This document shows positions 22,469 to 34,200 of a stretch of DNA of 64,000 bases, one piece after another. The position numbers were made by a program, and so were the translations under genes. The stretch is taken from NCBI GenBank assembly GCA_015680685.1, contig MNCI01036184.1, positions 348,407 through 412,406 on the forward strand, read 5' to 3'. The stretch comes from Gnetum montanum (lineage: Eukaryota > Streptophyta > Gnetopsida > Gnetales > Gnetaceae). Position 1 is the stretch's first letter. Each line of letters begins with the position of its first letter. The notes beneath the pieces were generated by a model, which was given only the letters and a program-made list of their open reading frames with translations, made no database searches and was not told the origin of the DNA.

Positions 22469-24885
22469 CCCTATCCATGATGATGGGGAAGTCACTTTTG
22501 TAGTTGTCCACCTTGATTACTAGAAAATCAGCAAGATAAGACCACCCACAAACTATGGTAACAATGTCCTCTGCTAATCCCAAACAAATAGTAATCGAAT
22601 GATCTGCTAATGCTAAACAAATGTTGCACTTCTTAAGAGGTGGTAGGTTCTAGGCTTTTTACATATCTTGGGAGATGAGGTTGAATCTAAAACTAGAGTT
22701 AAGAAAAGCCTTACCTAGCTCTTGTCTAGCAATTTGTAAAAAGATGAGTGGACTTTCTAGATCAAATCTTTTTGTAGGAAGGTTGTTAGCCTTAATCCAG
22801 TTAGAAACAACATGAGTTAGCATTACAGTGTGGATCTTAGGTGTCACTTAGTTTGAAGGGTGCTTAAAAGTATTTAATGCAGAGAATGAGGGTACTAGAG
22901 ATGCGAGGCAATTAGTTGGAGTAGATTTCAAGGGCTGGAGAGATTTGCTAGGCCAGAAGAAAGGTCATTTCCTTGATCGATTATCTAGACCACTTGGTTG
23001 AAAAATTGGTTATGAGTGTACAGCCCTTGTAGCATTTCGTTGTTGTGGTTGTGGAGGAAATTTACCCTACATGGATGCAGCAGGAAGTAACTGAGTTGAA
23101 GGTGGAGGTGTAGGTGTAAAGGGATGTGGATGATGATAAGGATACTGATATGGGTTTTCCCCTTGAGTAGATGGTGAATGTGTTCGATGGTACTTTGGAG
23201 GGTAATAGTGATGCTAGAATGATGCATGACTTGCCAAACTTCTAGGGGAGATGGGTTGCTAAACATAGTACCCGTATGGATCTAGTTGCCTATTATAAGG
23301 GTACTGCTACCTTGGTGATAGCATTCCCCATGATTGTGGTTCGTACCACTATTGGTACTATTCATAAGGTTATGGAGGAGTCCCACTTGGGTAGTAAGCT
23401 TCTTGTTGCTGGTGGAATTTTCTTAGACTACCTTGAGGGTAAGGCAATCGTCTTGGAGCTTACCTATGTGCTAGGTGGGGTTTCAGTGTGTACACTCCAG
23501 ATTCTTGTAAGTGTGACACCATAAGGCAACATCCCTTTGGATATTCATGTTGATAGATGTCACATTTAGTTTCATCATTAGAATCAGACTCGACTACTTC
23601 CTCTATTGTAGTAGCTTTGCCCTTACCTCTTTTAGTAGGCACGTTCAACTTCTTTTTGCCTCCTATGATTACAATCACTATTCTACTCTTTGGATTTCTT
23701 AGCAATCTTCAAAGTAGTTTGAAAATTTTCATCCAAAGAGTCCCATAACTTTTCAACCTTGTTTGAAATGTCAGAAATAGATTTTTGGATAGGCAAGGTC
23801 TTTCTATTCACCTCCTCATCAAGTGGTGAGTCCTCCTCGTCACAAAATTGAACCTCTTGTTTTCTAATGGATGGATCCCTATTATACTCTTTAGCACTCT
23901 CCCTTTTTGTATCTTATCTTCTTCTTTTGTTACCTAGTCAATTAACCTTTGGATCTAATGAGCTCTCATTTCAGAAAACCTTACTTGGTCATACACCCTA
24001 AGGGTTCTTCTTATTTTTACCCTAAGCCCATCTATGATGTGGAAACTTTGTTTCCTTTGAGAGTAACCATGGCCAAGGCATCTTTGTAAGAGTGAATAGT
24101 ATCGGCCCATGATGGCATCTAAGGGTTCATGTACTCCTTGTTTCTAGCCTTGGATTTTCCTTCTTAGATTAGACACTCTAGTGTATGTTTGATATTTGTC
24201 ATTGAATAGTTCTAACATGGTACTCCATCTTCAGATAGATTCCAGTTCTAAGGACCAGTACCAACTTTTAGCTTTCTCAATGAGTGTCCTTGGAAAAAGC
24301 TTGAGTTTTTGCCACTTGTTCTCAATGTTTTGTAAGGCATAGGCATCTTGAAAAGCTTGCAAATATGTCTGCAAATTATAATTGTATCCCCTCTCAAATC
24401 TTGGGATATTGTTCATATATAGGCACTTGATTTGACTATCTTTTATATGCCTAATTGGAATCCTTACTACCTAGGCAATGTTAAGCATGCCTAATTGGAA
24501 TCGCTACATTGATGACATTAATTATGCTTTTAGCCACCCCTTTAGTTTTGGTGGCCTTCACAGTTATTATTATTTCATTGATCACCTTCATCATAGTTGT
24601 TTCGATAGTAGCTTCCGTGAGAACCATAAAATGAAGAGGAATGTTTAGAATCAAATGAAGAGGATGAAAAGGAAGTTGGATTACCACCACCATGACAAGG
24701 TCTGCCACCACTCTTACACTTTTTACAATCACCATCATTAGATCCCTTATTATTGCGATGTTCACCGGAGTTCCTACCTTGGCTATCACTCTTCCTTGAA
24801 CCTGGTTTATGAATAATTGATTGCACGATCAAGTTCACACCCTCACCATCATTAGTAGGGGGTGGAGAATATTCATGTTGAGAAC
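22469..24885 (-). pseudogene. T2 gag C-terminus and protease remnant
   Basis: On the minus strand the order is gag core (PRFERGYNYNLQTYLQAFQD then KLFPRTLIEKAKSWYWSLEL, about 24416-24231), altered knuckle CDIYQHEYPKGC (near 23560; a Tyr replaces the second Cys and another the His), a P/H-rich stretch, then MLTHVVSNWIKA and a protease core with LNSS in place of LDSG (about 22690). Homology ends at FPIIMDRV near 22469. The protease would be dead. The N-terminal gag continues beyond T4 and T5. Confidence 0.75.
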
Positions 24886-24890
24886 CTTCT

Positions 24891-25851
24891 AATGAGCGAC
24901 AAGGTAGCCCTACGCTCAACCATATGAATACAAGTGTTTCACACATGATCTGGTTGAATTCCAAGGACTAAGTGCTTATGCGCCCTTGTGGAACAAGGAT
25001 GGGTTAGTTGATCGTTTTCTTCCCAAGCTTACTTGTATGTCATGATTGTATGGTTAAGTAAGCTTGAGGCATATGATTTTTATAGCTTTTATGTTTTTAT
25101 GTCCTACGCTAGTAGGGAAGGAGAGAGGTAATTAAGTGACTAATTTAACTTAACTACTCATTAACTAAGTTCTAACTAATCCTAACACTAGCATCCATTC
25201 CCACTTGTCGTACACATCATGAACCAGTGCAACACTGCTAGGATTACCAAATGCTAATCGTTACTGGGTTACCAAACATTACACACATACTTGAAGTGGT
25301 CATGATTGTGTAATTTAACGATTTACTTAATTGATCAAAATGAATTGTTGTGCTAATAACAGAAATGTAAAGTGCATAAAATAAAATAAATGCACAAAAA
25401 AATAAAATAAATGAAATGCATAAGAAAACAAATCTCAAGTGCTACAAGGATGAATCAAAGAGCTTGTCTTTATTGCCAAACACAAGGTGTGCTAAGGTAC
25501 ACAATGCTTGAATAAAGATCCATCCATACTTAGACCTCCTACTGCAGGCACTTGGAAAATACTCTAACTTTCAAACAGACTACAAGAGTTTTGCTACTTG
25601 ATTGCTAAAAGACTTCTTCAAAATTGTGTACCTAGGCACTGTATTTATAGACTTGGGAGCAACTACTCTAATAATTAGAGTAACCGCTCTAATAATTAGA
25701 ATAATTGCTAAAGTAACCACTAGAGTAACCACTCTAATAATCAGAATAACTGCTAGAGTAACCACTCTAATAATTAGAGTAACTTCTAGGGTAACCGCTA
25801 GAGTAATTGCTCTAATAATTAGAATAACTAGTAGAGTAACCGCTCTCATCA
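24891..25851 (-). mobile_element. T4: solo LTR (961 bp) with CCTTC duplication, inside T2 gag
   Basis: Left edge TAATGAGCGACAAGG and right edge CGCTCTCATCA are the family termini in minus orientation. CCTTC occurs at 24886-24890 and 25852-25856, a perfect 5-bp target duplication. No primer site or internal sequence is attached, so it arose by LTR-LTR recombination. The U3 array (25666-25850) is of the TTAGAGTRGTTACTC class, as in T3. Confidence 0.9.
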
Positions 25852-25856
25852 CCTTC

Positions 25857-26147
25857 CAAAGAAGGATCCTCATTGTCCTCTTGATCTAGTAGGAACAAGC
25901 GGTTAGTGTAATGTTTACCCTTTGTAGCTTCATGAAGTCTCTCCTAATGTTTGTGTCACTTACGTTGTGTTTTAGTGGGATGATAGTTCCAAGTGTCATA
26001 TCCATTCACAATGTACTTTTTGCAAAGATTTGTTATGCCCAACTTCTTAAGGGTTTTAATTAGCATTCTAAGCACAGATCTATCAAGGGGAAAAACAACA
26101 TTACCCTCCATATCATGCCATTGCATTTGTTCATCCTGATGTATGAT
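25857..26147 (-). pseudogene. T2 gag fragment between T4 and T5
   Basis: The minus-strand translation has HQDEQMQWHDMEGNVVFPLD followed by YHPTKTQRK. This is the second half of the N-terminal block that pol-bearing elements of this family place before the gag core. The first half (LVYTHLDEFMPNFTFIL) is at 32076-32150, across T5. The two halves join in frame once T5 and one duplicate are removed. Confidence 0.8.
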
Positions 26148-27029
26148 TGATGAGTGGCGAGGTTCCCCTACACTCAACCATACGAATACGAGCGTTTCAC
26201 GTGTGATCTGGTTGAACTCTATAGATGGATTAGTTGTGGTATCCAGATAGTTACTCGTAGATCGTAGTTCATTGTCTTCCCACCTGGACTAGTATTAGCT
26301 TTGTCACGTATGATTTAGTCCAGAGTGAGGTGTATGATGTGGTTTCTAACCTAGTGCTACTCCTAGAGGTAATGGAAAATATCTTTAATTAAGCTAAGAG
26401 GAAAAGGGAGAGAGAATCTAAACTAATAGGAGATGGAGAGAGACAATCTAAGCTAGCCTAAGTGCGATGAGCATCTATTCCTTAATCATCCGTACATATC
26501 TTGGACCTCGTCAACGACTACTACTGGGATTACCAAGCGCAGATCCTAGGTACGCTACTAGGTTAACAAGTAGTCACACTTAAATGCTCGTGATCAAGTC
26601 GTCCTCATTCCGCTTTTAATAGGAGTTTAGGGTAATGAGATGTTAACTAAAAAAGTAATAAATAATAATAAAAATTAAATAATTAAACTAAGTGAATGCT
26701 ACAATGATGAAGTAATCTCGATCTTTATTTCTGGTCATGTGCATGTCCAAGTACGTCACACTCGAATAAAGGATGTCGTACAATTACAATCATCACATTG
26801 CGATGCACTGACAAATAATTCTAACTCTAAGAAAGAAAAACTATAAGAGTTTGGATAAGGGACTAAGAACTAATGCCAAAAGCAAGTGCACCGCCTTTTA
26901 TTTATAGGCTACGATATTGTGGATCCGATAACAGGGGTCCGATATCGGGACCTATCAGACTTGGTATCATGTATCAAGGTTCTGATAACGGGGGTCTGAT
27001 AACAGGACCTAACAAACCATGACTCATCA
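26148..27029 (-). repeat. 3' LTR of T5 (882 bp) with adjoining polypurine tract
   Basis: Minus-strand LTR from TGATGAGTGGCGAGG (left) to GACTCATCA (right). The reverse complement of TACCCCCACAACTGAAT (27030-27046) is the polypurine tract. The U3 array (about 26905-27010) uses GATAACAGGGGTC and CCGATATCGG cores. It is 57 bp shorter than the 5' LTR; the missing part is mainly a GATATCGCG block. Confidence 0.9.
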
Positions 27030-27202
27030 TACCCCCACAACTGAATAACAACTCATCCTCAAGTCAAAGAAAGTGAGGAATAAGTTCAATTGATTACATA
27101 GTGGATAGGTATGGGATTATTGATTGACGAGGAATTTATTTATGCTGTAGTGGAAAATTAAACAAAATTTGGACACAGACATAAAAGATAAAACTTGTGG
27201 AA

Positions 27203-27642
27203 CTCATGGGGTTCCCGATAGTGGTGGCTCCTCTATGGGTGCCTCTCCTTTGTCCTGCACGATCAAGCTTTTGAGATTGATACAGTTGAAGAAGCACTTG
27301 ACATTTCTCCTCTTCTATCTAAGGATTATGAGTCATCCGTGCTAATGTTCCAATGTTTGATGGAGTTGACACTTTCCATGAACATGGTAGTTGCGGGAAC
27401 ACTTGATTGGCCTTGACATGTTATGCCGCAAATAGTCGTCATTCCTCTTCATAGGCTTGGGCCCTAACCTCTCCACCTTTTTCTTGGATAGATTATGTAG
27501 TAAGAGAAGTTCCATGATGGATGATGAGTGATTGTGCCTCCTACTCTGTATGTTTTGCATGAAGTCCTTGGCCTCTGCCTCCCCTTGGTCATTTGGTTGC
27601 ACCTTGAGAAGGTCCTCCTTATTGTCTTGTTTTAGGGGCCAT
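27203..27642 (-). pseudogene. T5 ORF2 with large in-frame internal deletion
   Basis: It begins MAPKTRQ, like T1 ORF2 (MAPKRSQ), and follows it for about 60 codons. It then jumps to the T1 C-terminal part (AQAYEEE-stop-RLFAA, then QVFPQLPC and EEEKCQVLL). About 770 codons, including the whole transposon-type domain and most of the coiled coil, are missing, yet the frame is kept across the join. A frameshift occurs near the end. Both termini being kept suggests a deletion within the ORF rather than progressive loss. Confidence 0.65.
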
Positions 27643-29018
27643 CTATAATCACACAAAGATCAATTATTAGTAAGGTTATTGAAAAAAGTTCAATGATTTC
27701 ATACCTTACTCATTGCCTTTAATAAATGTTGAATTCTTTGCTTAGTGTGATTTTAGAGTTAGAAATTTTTTTTCAAGGAAGTTACCCTAAAAGTTTAATG
27801 TCAGACTTGGTTTGTTTAGGTGAAACATAAAAGGACCTAGTTTTGAGGGACATTTGATAAAATGCTGGCAAAGGAAAGAATAGATTTGGGAATGAAGTAC
27901 TCAGATGGTATAAGATGATCTAATGGTATGCAACAAGTACAAATTGCAAAAGTCACGCAAGTGGGTCCTCTCCAAAGTAGGTTCCGACCTATAATGCCCT
28001 TGCGTAACCACATCTTAAAATGTCTGTAGGCACTAGAAGGGTTAAATGTAATCCATAATAGTTCCACAAAACACACACATGTAAGTATCACCAGAATGAG
28101 GTAAGAATTCTATGCTACACGAGGCACGAACCACAATTACATGAAGAACGAGATGAGATGAACTATAGAAGGGATTGTAGAGATTGGGACATGAGGTAAC
28201 TGACCTAGGGCATAGTGCATTCTGCGTGTAAAGCATGATTAATGTGTCATTAACCCATCATTCCAAGATTAGGACCAAGTCCATTCCTCTGATCAATCAC
28301 ATCGCATTGTTTCATCCCATGATGGGCAACTATGAGAGTACCAGAACAATAAGGCGTACGATCACTTGGCATTTTGCTAAAGGGAGGAGTGATTTTTGCT
28401 TTGTGGCACTTTCTTTATTATTATTATTATTATTATTATTATTTTAATGAATGCTGAATCCAGAGAAGCTGCGAACCTTTAGGCATGGGTGCATGTCTTT
28501 CCAGTGGGACCCCTTAGAACAACATTGAATCTTTGGATGCCTTTGGATTACTCTTACTCCCATTTTACATTAGATCTACAGGGATCTTAGTACAACCACG
28601 TTGCATGATAAATCCCACAGATGTCACCAAAGAGAATCTACAAGTCCCCTTGATGTCACACCCTAATCATTCCCTCTTGATCCATCCTTCTTCACTCCGG
28701 GTACAATGAACACAAAATTAATTTTAAGTTTTAAGAATGTCAAGAATATCATTGTACCCTTGAACAGAACCTCTTATTTGTAGAATGGATGAGTGGTTAT
28801 AATGGGATCACTGTCCAAATAACTGATCATTCAAGACTCGATAACATAGAACACACCTCAACCAACAAGCCACATGAGTGTTTTATTCGTAGATGAGATT
28901 ACTTATAAATAGATAAAAAGACAAAAAGATAAAACAAGAAATTGAAAAATGAAAAATTGGAAAACAAAAAATTGTAAAATTAAAGAAAATGAAAAATATT
29001 TATTAACCCTGCTTATTA
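27643..29018 (-). other. T5 gag-to-ORF2 spacer with mini-intron and ATT microsatellite
   Basis: Conserved with the T1 spacer but shorter, and the internal palindrome-plus-TATA block is missing. A candidate mini-intron runs 27704 to 27643 (62 nt) with donor AAG|GTATGA and a mutated acceptor TTATAG before the ATG. An (ATT)n run lies at about 28418-28444. The conserved GGGGAGGACC block appears near 27970 in altered form. Confidence 0.6.
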
Positions 29019-30995
29019 TTAGAATGGGGGATATCCCCCATAACTAAACAGTTGAGCATGGTAAGATGAAAAATGAGGATCCTTGCATGTTGGATATATT
29101 AGGACCTGGTCACACTTACCCCATTGGGATTCACACACTTGGTTATAGTAATCATAGTGGGGAAATTTATAAGATGTGGTTTCCAGATAAAGATTTGACT
29201 TACTATGATACTTGGAACCATAAGATGGTATGTAAGGATCAGGGTGTCGCTCTCCATGGTTGTATTCATTGGGCCATATGGTTGTTGGAGTGTTAATTGT
29301 TAGCCTTGATGAAGTGACATGAGGCATTGGGTTCAAAGAGAAGGATGCACCACAGTGTTGGACTTGTGCTAAGTTGGAGAATGTAGTGGCCTCGGAACTG
29401 TGTTGTCCCTTCCTACGGTCATGCCTAAAGAAGGGACGTCTCTGACGTTGAGGAGGTCTCTCACTACTGTTGGTAATAGTAGCACAAGTAACGTTCATGG
29501 ATTGTTGCTATGATGCAAACACTTCAAGAATAGTTGGTGGTGATGTAGAAGGAGAAAAAGGATGAGAATGTTAAAATTTAGGAGAAGCGTAAGGTACACA
29601 AGGTGGTGGCTGTGCTGAGGACATGGGTTGATAGTACCAAGGAGAATCATAATGTGGCGAGATAGAGTATGTTGACCCAGTTAGGGAAATAGGATGTTGG
29701 ACTAGATAAGCATTTGGATTTGGATGATATGAAGGGTGTCTCTAGTTTAGGGATGGCTTTCCCCATGACTGGGATTGTTGCCACTGTGATTGAACACAGT
29801 ATCTTTGTACGAACTCTAGGTGTAACGTGTTTTTCCAATGCTCATATAAATGTAACAAGATTGGGCATTGGCCCTTGGGGTGATTATACAGGCAAATGTT
29901 GCATTCATACGTATGATTGGTAGTTGAGCTCTTATTTTCTTCATCCCTTCTTTCCGATTGTCTAATGGTATTTTTTCCTACTTCTCGGGTTGTCAAAACT
30001 CTATCTCCAATAATATTGATATATTCCCCACACTTTTTATGCATCCATTCCAGCCTTTTATTGATCTCTGCCTCAATTTCATCTAATGATTGTTGTATTC
30101 GCAAAGATGGTCCTTCCTCCTTGAGATAGGTTTATTTCTCCTTTTCATGATTATGGACCTATGTTAAGTTGAGACTTTAGTCCCGTTGATGTTTTTCAAC
30201 ACTCTCCCATTTAGCCATTTCTCCTTCTTCTTTTGCTACCTGCTTAATAAGCTCTTGAAATTGATGGATTTGTAGTTCATATAGTTGTCCTTGGGCATAC
30301 ATTCCTAGGGTTTCTCTTCTTTCATCATGAAGCCCATCAATGATATGATACATTAGCCTTTCCTCAGAGATCTCATGGCCTGGACAGTTGTTTAACAATT
30401 CATAATATCTTTCTAAAGCCATGTCCAAGGGTTCATGTTGTGCTTCTTTCCACTCTTGGATTTGTTTCCTCAAGGCCGACACTCTTGCGTAGGTTTGATA
30501 TCTTTCGTTAAAGAGTTCTACCATTGTTGGCCAACGTCGTATTAAATTTGGTTTTAATGATCTATACCATACTTTTTCTTGGCCAACAAGTGTCATAGGA
30601 AAGAGCTTGAGATTTTGCCAACCATTATCAATGTTGTTCCATGCACAAGCATCATAGAAGGCTTGTAAATGTTGTTACGAATCTAAGTCATAGCCTTCTG
30701 AGAAATTAGGGAAGTTGTTTAAATCGAGCCTGGGTAGGTGGCTCTCTTTATAATGCCTACGAGAGATTCGAACAACCTCTTGTATTTGTGTTAGGCTTGT
30801 AGTGGCTAGTAGGGGTTCATCATCATCGAGTAAGTTATGCTTTCGTGCGTTGGGACGATGTTGCCTTTGTTTATGTTTATAAGAAACCCCCACCTCAGAT
30901 TGCATACTCCAATCTTTATTGTCATATAGTTCGTTGGTTCTCCAATGAATTGCCTCACTAGATGTGGCATTATTATAGTCTTGTAGGAGAGGCAT
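29019..30995 (-). pseudogene. gag: T5 gag
   Basis: It starts MPLLQDYNN, with 141 bp of leader back to the primer site. The gag core is largely open (VGQEKVWYRSLKPNLIRRWP near 30580, then HEPLDMALERYYELL). The knuckle CNICLYNHPKGQC is intact near 29890, with spacing C-X2-C-X3-H-X4-C. A proline-rich tail (29498-29019) ends SYGGYPPF. It is better preserved than T1 gag; breaks include stops near 30670, 30175 and 30130 and a frame change after about 29742. Confidence 0.85.
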
Positions 30996-31116
30996 GATTA
31001 TGAAATTGTGTGTGAATTTGTATGTGACTTTTTATAATTATTTCTTCCTAAAAGATGTATTGCTAATTCCTATATAGCGACCTTGTATGATATAACTAAT
31101 CTAGATAACTAGCACC

Positions 31117-31136
31117 GTCCTCGGCAACGACACCAA
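31117..31136 (-). promoter_or_regulatory. Primer binding site of T5
   Basis: The minus strand reads TTGGTGTCGTTGCCGAGGAC directly after the LTR end CTCATCA. It resembles the Athila/Tat-type site TGGCGCCGTTGCCGGGGA and matches T3 closely. It would pair with the 3' end of a host tRNA to prime DNA synthesis. Confidence 0.8.
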
Positions 31137-32075
31137 TGATGAGTGGCGAGGTACCCCTACACTCAACCATATGAATACGAACGTTTCACGCACGATCTGG
31201 TCGAACTCCGCAAATGGACTAATTGCGGTATCTAGATAGTTACTCATAGATTACAAGTCATTGTCTTCCCACTTGGACTAGTATTAGCTTTGTCACGTAT
31301 GGTTTAGTCCAGAGTGAGGTGTATGATGTGGTTTCTAAAGTAGTGCTACTCCTAGAGGCAATGGAAAATATCTTTAATTAAGCTAAGAGGAAAAGGGAGA
31401 GAGAATCTAAACTAATAGGAGATGGGGAGAGAGAATCTAAGCTAGCCTAAGTGCGATGAACATTTGTTCCTTAATCATGTGTACACATCTTAGACCTCGT
31501 GCATGACTACTACTAGGATTACCAAGCACAGATCCTAGGTACGCTACTGGGTTACCAAGTAGTCACAATTAAAAGCTCATGATCAAGTCGTACTCATTCC
31601 ACATTTAATAGGAGTTTAGGGTAAGGAGATGTTAACTATGAAAGTAATAAATAACAATAAAAATTAAATAATTCAACTAAGTGAATGCTACAATGATGAA
31701 GTAATCTTGATCTTTATTTCTGGTCATGTGCATGTCAAAGTACGTCACACTCGAATAAAGGATGTCGTACAATTACAATCATCACATTGTAGGCATGCAC
31801 TAAGAAATAATTCTAACTCTAAGAAGGAAAAACTGCAAGAGTTTGGATTAGGGACTAAGAACTAATGCCAAAACCAAGTGCGCCACCTTTTATTTATAGG
31901 CTCACATCGGAACCGCGATATCACGTATGTGATATTGCGTACACGATATCGCGGCTGCGATATCGAGGATCCAATAACAGGGGTCCGATATCGGGACCTA
32001 TCAGACTTGGTATCTTGTATTAGGGTTTCAATAACAGGGGTTTGATAACAGGACCTGACAAACCATGACTCATCA
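31137..32075 (-). repeat. 5' LTR of T5 (939 bp)
   Basis: From TGATGAGTGGCGAGG to GACTCATCA. Its U3 array (about 31905-32055) is composite: GATATCGCG-type palindromes, then GATAACAGGGGTC/CCGATATCGG. A TATA-like TATAAATA (reverse of TATTTATA, 31890 area) follows in the transcription direction. Confidence 0.9.
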
Positions 32076-32339
32076 AGGATGAAGGTGAAATTTGGCATAA
32101 ACTCATCTAGATGAGTGTATACCAGCTTGCATTCCTGTGGAACCGATGGTTTAGTATCATCATGCTTATGAGAAGAAGAAGACACTTTATAAAACAAAAT
32201 GAAATTGTTAGTATGCTTTTATAATTTATGTATAGTGGGAATGTTATTGACTTTTAGGTTTGTACAATGATATTAGTGGTATCCACTTAAACCTAAATAG
32301 TGCATGTTCCACAAACAAAGTCCCCAAGAACAGTGCCAA
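32076..32339 (-). pseudogene. T2 gag 5' end, leader and primer binding site
   Basis: The minus strand reads VPQECKLVYTHLDEFMPNF and on to FTFIL, the first half of the N-terminal gag block, ending at T5. No clear ATG is left at the expected position. The primer site, minus strand TTGGCACTGTTCTTGGGGAC (32339-32320), is more degraded than in T3 or T8. Confidence 0.7.
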
Positions 32340-33284
32340 TGATGAGCGGCAAGGTACTCCTACGTCCAACCAAACAAATCACAAATGTTCATGCATGGTC
32401 TGGTCAAATTCTGCAGACTTTATCATTTCTAATGCACCAGCCCTTTAGGAAGTGAATCTAACCTTAGAGTCAATCGTTGTCCTCCCAATTACACTTATGA
32501 CATTCGTTAATATGGTTAAGTGTGACTGAGGCATTCGATTTTTATCATTTTGTATTTTATATTGTGGGTGCTTGAATTGTAGATAAAAAGGAGCTTAATT
32601 AACTAATTTAAATGACTAATTAACTAATCATTTAACTAATCCTAACATAAGCATCCGTTCCCATTTTCCATACACGTCTTAAACCCACATATCCATTGCT
32701 GGGAGACCAAACACTATGCTATTGGGTGTACTAAGTAATAACATTGCTAGGATTACCAAGTGAATACATGTTATGCTTGAAGCGGTCGTACTTATGTATT
32801 TAATCTATTTAGCTTAATAATCTCATTAACCAATTGTTAGAAAATAATTGTGAAATAATTGAGAATAATTAACAAATAATTGAAAACATTAAATGCATAA
32901 ATAAAAGAGCTAATCTATCCAAAGTGTTGCAAGGTTTATCAAAAAGGTTATCTTTATTGCTGCACACACTGTCATGCTCAGGTACAACAATGCTAGAATA
33001 AAGATCTATACACTCAATGACTCCTACTGTAGGCACTCAGGGAAAAAAATTCTAACTCTTGAATGGAAAAAAATGTAAGAGCTTTGTTACTACTAAAATC
33101 TGGATTCCCTATAAATGTGGGTGGTAGGCACATATTTATAGGCAACGGATAGACATCGTGTTGATGAGGCATCGTTGACGCAGGTTGAAATGCATCGATA
33201 GGGCCTCATGGATGAGGCCTCGTTGACGCGATCGATTGCATCGATGAGGCCTTGTTAATGCAACCAACCAATGATGACTCATCA
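32340..33284 (-). repeat. 5' LTR of T2 (945 bp)
   Basis: TGATGAGCGGCAAGG at the left and GACTCATCA at the right, followed by the duplication ATAAG (33285-33289). The U3 array (33145-33265) consists of ATCGATGAGGC/GCCTCRTYGA units, with about 47 bp more than in the 3' LTR. The body aligns along its length with 9146-10043. Confidence 0.9.
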
Positions 33285-33890
33285 ATAAGTAAGCTTTGTG
33301 ATTTATTCAAATTTCTTGTTAGTGCTAACAAGTGGTTTGCCACACATATTGATACACTTCTTTTAGTATTGTTTGGAGGAAGCCACTAGTATTATGCAAG
33401 TCAAAGTGTTTAAGTCTAAGCTACATTTAAGGCACATTAATCATAATATTTATCATCATGGTTATGTCTCCATCACATTTATGATGGCGAACCACTAGTT
33501 TAGCTATATATTTATCATATATCTCTAGAATTTAGTCTAGAGAATATTTTCCCTTCATGAAAGATCAAATAGATTAACTCTGACAAAGTATGTATAATAT
33601 AGGATTAAAAATTTGAAAAATATTTCATGTTACAATATTGACCCTTCAAAGGGTTATTAAAATAAAAGTAAAAGTAAATTTTTACTTAGTCTTACCCATT
33701 AGAATCAACCCTATGATTTGCATTATGAATAAAATATAATTTAACATTACAAAATAACAAAGATCTATATGATTATTAATTGGTCTCTCAGTTAAAATTA
33801 AGGTGGGTAAAAGATACAAATATGATTTACTATGATAATCCTTAAATATATTTTTTTACCATGTCCTAAAATAGTACATGTCTTAGCATA

Positions 33891-33950
33891 GCCACTAGAG
33901 TTGAACTTGTGCCTGAAAAATCAAAAGCCACATGCTCTACCCAAGTAAAA
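33891..33950 (-). repeat. tRNA-like SINE head
   Basis: The minus strand reads ACTTGGGTAGAGCATGTGGC then AGGCACAAGTTCAACTC, matching the A-box and B-box order of a tRNA-derived SINE head. It resembles the copy at 7955-8118. Its tail is not clear. Confidence 0.35.
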
Positions 33951-34061
33951 TTCTTCACTAATTACATTCTATCAAAATATTGTATTACACATATGTTTAG
34001 AAACATAAATAATAAAACTTCTTTATGATACTTGATCATTCAAATATAAGTTATTAAAAAT

Positions 34062-34200
34062 GTTAGAGCATGTACGTTGTCATATGCAAGTCACTGGTTC
34101 AATTCGAAGGGGTAAGCTAATTTAATATCGTTATATATTTCTTTAGTTATTTTAAAGTATCATGTTAACTATATGTCTTGGGTATACCTATAGTTAAATT
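34062..34200 (+). repeat. tRNA-headed SINE-like remnant
   Basis: The head is GTTAGAGCATGTACG, then a good B-box match GGTTCAATTC at about 34095. About 60 bp further comes the tail ACTATATGTCTTGGGTATAC followed by CTATAG. The head-tail pairing repeats that at 7955-8118 on the other strand. Confidence 0.4.

Larger units (their letters stand above)
26148..32075 (-). mobile_element. T5: complete pol-less Athila-like element inside T2 gag
   Basis: Both LTRs (26148-27029 and 31137-32075), polypurine tract, primer site, gag and a cut-down ORF2 are present in about 5.9 kb. There is no pol. The flanks are ATGAT (26143-26147) and AGGAT (32076-32080), a 5-bp duplication with one mismatch, and the T2 gag frame closes across it. 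Its organisation and gag match T1, so the two define one non-autonomous subfamily. Confidence 0.9.
9146..33284 (-). mobile_element. T2: Athila-like element, 24 kb span because of three later insertions
   Basis: LTRs at 9146-10043 and 32340-33284 share the CATCGATGAGGC-type U3 class, found elsewhere only as a shorter CATCGACGCAG form in T8. The flanks carry the perfect duplication ATAAG at 9141-9145 and 33285-33289. Order on the minus strand is 5' LTR, primer site, gag, protease start, a gap, ORF2, polypurine tract, 3' LTR. Reverse transcriptase to integrase is missing and was probably lost with the left edge of T3. Interruptions are T5 (26148-32075), T4 (24891-25851) and T3 (12453-22088). Removing T5 and one duplicate restores an unbroken gag reading frame. 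Confidence 0.88.

Noticed and set aside
24891-25851. T4 as the 5' LTR of T2
   Set aside because: It lies next to T2 gag but has no primer site beside it, has a different U3 class from the T2 LTRs, and shows its own CCTTC duplication.
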